Assembly (NCBI GenBank): GCA_013399305.1
Contig: VXAI01000039.1
Coordinates: 2,534,868 to 2,598,867 of the forward strand
Reading direction: 5' to 3'
DNA length: 64,000 bases
Origin: Rostratula benghalensis
Lineage: Eukaryota > Chordata > Aves > Charadriiformes > Rostratulidae
Part shown: positions 61,489-64,000 of the stretch, piece after piece
How positions within the stretch are numbered: position 1 is the first letter of the stretch
Layout of the letters: the number at the start of each line of letters is the position of its first letter
The notes under the pieces: generated by a model
Databases searched by the model: none
What the model was told of the DNA's origin: nothing
The model's input: only the letters and a program-made list of their open reading frames with translations
Made by a program: the position numbers and the translations under genes

Positions 61489-64000
61489 GACTAGAAAAAT
61501 CTGTAAATTTTGGTTTAAATGAATGTAGGGCAGGCCCTCTTTAAGATGAATTCAAAAGTCTCCCTCTTGCCTTCACTGGTGATTTAATTTAATGTGCTGG
61601 ACTGCACTTGAGTGTTGCCAAACTACCTGGAGGCTGGTACCTCCTTGCTGCAGCTGGACACCCTGGGGAAGAACTGGCAGTACCAGGGCTCCCGCTGGTA
61701 AACCAGGACATCTGCTCCCTCCATTTATCAGCTGCACAAGGAGCCTGCCACCAGCTTTGGGCATTTACATGCTCCTGCAAGTCTGGTTCCACTGTCAAAT
61801 ATGATTTCTTATGGGGCGGAAAAATAATTTTCTTCCTTAACAGCAGAATTTAAGAAACATTATCCCTGTGTCAAAAGTGATTTTGCAAAATTCTGTATCA
61901 TTTACAAGCAATTATATATTACTCACGGCCTGACCTCCAGGGCTACTTAGGAATTGCAATTCTCATTTTACTCAGCTGGGTCACTTCATTCTCCAATGCC
62001 TTTAGTGCACTTACATTGTCTTACAAAAGATAAGTTTAGAGATGGAGACCCAAGGGTTAAATCGTGTAGGGTATGAGATAAAGATAAACCTATGGAGGCC
62101 TAAAGAAGTCATGGTCTGATGTCAGCCATCACTTCTTGCTGGCACTCTTAGGTCATTCAGCAGCTATGTTAGCAAGTTGCACAAGCATGATCTGTTGACA
62201 GTGCCATTTGTCCCACGAAGTATTTCTCCTTGGCCAGTGGCCAGTCAGATCCTGGGACATAAATCCCAATGCTATTTTATCACCTAGCGCTGCCACACAG
62301 AAGATAAAACTTGTTCCTCTCCCCTTCTTGCTGTCAGCCCCTTCTCCCCCAGCAGCTTGCCACATGCCACTCACAGATTACACAGCTTTCATCTGCCCAG
62401 CTGTGGCCGCCCATCTACTGTGATTTCGCGTGCTCACAGCTGCAGGTCATGGGGAAGACTCAATGCCATTCATGCCGCTGATGAAGCCAACCACTGCAAG
62501 CCACCAGGAAAAGGAAGATCCAGCACTTAGGGTGAGCAACAATATCGATTTTGTCATGCTGTTGTGTAATCTTCAAACTTAAGGCTGCAGCTTCTCACAT
62601 CTTTAGCAAGTAACGATTTGACAACTGCCTTCATACCGGCTGGGCTCCAACACCTCAGGGCTTCATTGTTCCAGGAGCAGCTGCAGTGGGAAGGAAATAT
62701 GAAGAAATTGGAAAGAGCAGTGTGACAGGCAGAGAGCTTTGCTGGAGGGTGGCAGTGCCTCATCCTTCATTTTCACTGCATTATCTGTCACAGATGTCCA
62801 TAGACTACAGCTTCCCATGACTCCTGTAAGATAAGGCTCTGAAAGGGAGAGACCAGATGAGGGTCTTTAAGCAAGGGAGAGAAATCAATTACCATGATAG
62901 ATGGGTTGTAGCAGTTGGAGGTGAAGAAATGAAACAACAGCCAGTGAGCTCTCCTACAGAAAAAGTCCATATGAAGCAGCTGTAGTTCCCTTCTGGGAGG
63001 TGTTTCCAGCTGTGCAGAGCACGCGTGGCCAGCAGAGCGAACACCCACCACTGGCTAAGCACAGCAAGAGTGGTGCTTCTCACCCTGCCCTCTGCCACCC
63101 CTGTAGCAAGGACAAGCTCAAGAGCACATCTTCGCTGACTCTTCACGACTTCTGAAAATATGGCTAGGAAGAGATCATGCTGGTTTTCATCTGCTTGCAT
63201 AGCTTGATGCTTTGAAAGTAGTCATCCATCAGCAAGGAAAAGTGCTGAAGAAAGTGGCGAAGAAAAGATTTTATTTTTTTTTTTTTCCCTTTGGTAAATC
63301 TGCCAATTTTCCAGATTTTTTCCCATTGTTTTTATTAATGAAAGCAGACAAAATTAAAAAATATTGCACTAATTATGTCACACCTTATATATTTAACATA
63401 AGAGGCCCCAACAGGGGGGGTGTGTGTGTCAGGTCTTCAGAAAGCATCAAGCAGTAACCTTCTGAAAAGGAATGCTTTCTCAAACTTTCTCAGTATAGAT
63501 ACTCAAGAAATTTGACCTCTGAAATTAGAGTTTATTTTAAAAGGTGATTCTATAACCTGGGAATCTAGAAATTAGACATATCAGTAATTAATAAATCAAA
63601 TCCTGATGGATATTTGTATGTGTAGTCATTGTCAAGATTATTACTTTCTTATATCTTATTAAGTTAATGTTAATATTCAATTGAACAGAACAGATTTAAC
63701 TATTATTTTTAGGTTTGAAATAGTTCATTTTTTATATTAAAAAGTACTACTTATCGCCTGTATTTTCTGTTCAGCAGAAGATTTGAAACACAGCGTTTTT
63801 TCAATATCAAGGAAAATACTCTGAGTTGGTTTCTCAGTGCTCAATGAGAAAAACAGGCCTTGCCAGATATGAATAGCAGCCATGTGTTAGATGATGGAGC
63901 TTCAATGTGCTTGTTTAATTTTCAATCATACACAAACTTAACAGTAAACAACCTCGGCAAATAATAAGCATTCGATGTAGAGCATTTTTTACTGGGGACA
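61489..64000. other. Noncoding DNA, no gene seen
   Basis: No exon or RNA gene recognised. A T13 run lies at 63274-63286. The last 500 bases are AT-rich with many ATTA/TAAT words. Short frames at 61573-61850 and 62889-63200 overlap on both strands or lack any domain. Confidence 0.6.
63414..63428 (+). repeat. G7 plus (TG)4 simple repeat
   Basis: Seven G followed by four TG units. It is a short low-complexity tract. Confidence 0.85.

Noticed and set aside
1..64000. CRISPR arrays, operons, bacterial promoters, tRNA genes, LTR retroviral genes
   Set aside because: No regularly spaced direct repeats, no tRNA B-box-bearing cloverleaf and no retroviral coding remnants were noticed. The sequence is vertebrate nuclear DNA.

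Overview
This window is vertebrate nuclear DNA, almost certainly from a bird. The evidence is seven CR1 LINE copies. They carry the 3' ends (repeats of ATTCTATGAT, read as ATCATAGAATGG on the opposite strand) and the C-terminal ORF2 peptide of avian/sauropsid CR1 elements. At least two ancient MIR-type SINEs, an old palindromic repeat in three copies, short microsatellites and two assembly gaps fit the same picture. The base composition looks moderately AT-rich, with one local GC-rich patch.

I found no protein-coding exon, tRNA, rRNA or known ncRNA gene that I can support. The open frames are short (most under 130 codons), start and stop at random, overlap frames on the other strand and show no recognisable domain. 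The longest, 247 codons at 45816-46559, owes its length to a GC-rich patch. The window is therefore either a gene desert or part of a very large intron; the sequence alone does not decide between them.

Layout: 1-12240 is unique-looking noncoding DNA with a MIR at about 2778-2920, a strong 16-bp-stem hairpin at 4959-5030, two small tandem repeats, a MIR/L2-like tail near 9562 and an ancient repeat at 9909. A 5'-truncated CR1 occupies 12241-12838 (minus). 12839-33764 is mostly unique DNA, with a 69-base gap at 16770, a second MIR at 20983-21115, a perfect 11-bp hairpin at 22829, a G-quadruplex motif at 25707 and an imperfect hairpin at 31028. 33765-41015 holds two old plus-strand CR1 remnants and two younger minus-strand CR1 copies. 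45994-46560 is GC-rich with a CTCF-like motif at its edge, followed by a third old CR1 (46905-47335). A minus-strand CR1 lies at 50555-51048. Two copies of the ancient palindromic repeat face each other at 56907 and 57550. A 15-base gap, AT microsatellites, a 35-bp tandem duplication and a plus-strand CR1 3' end (61271-61488) fill the right end.

No genes act together here. The layout shows successive CR1 waves in a noncoding background that may contain regulatory elements. I found no convincing previously undescribed system. The items most worth checking are the hairpins, the GC-rich/CTCF-like patch, the paired palindromic repeats and a few enhancer-like AT-rich blocks.
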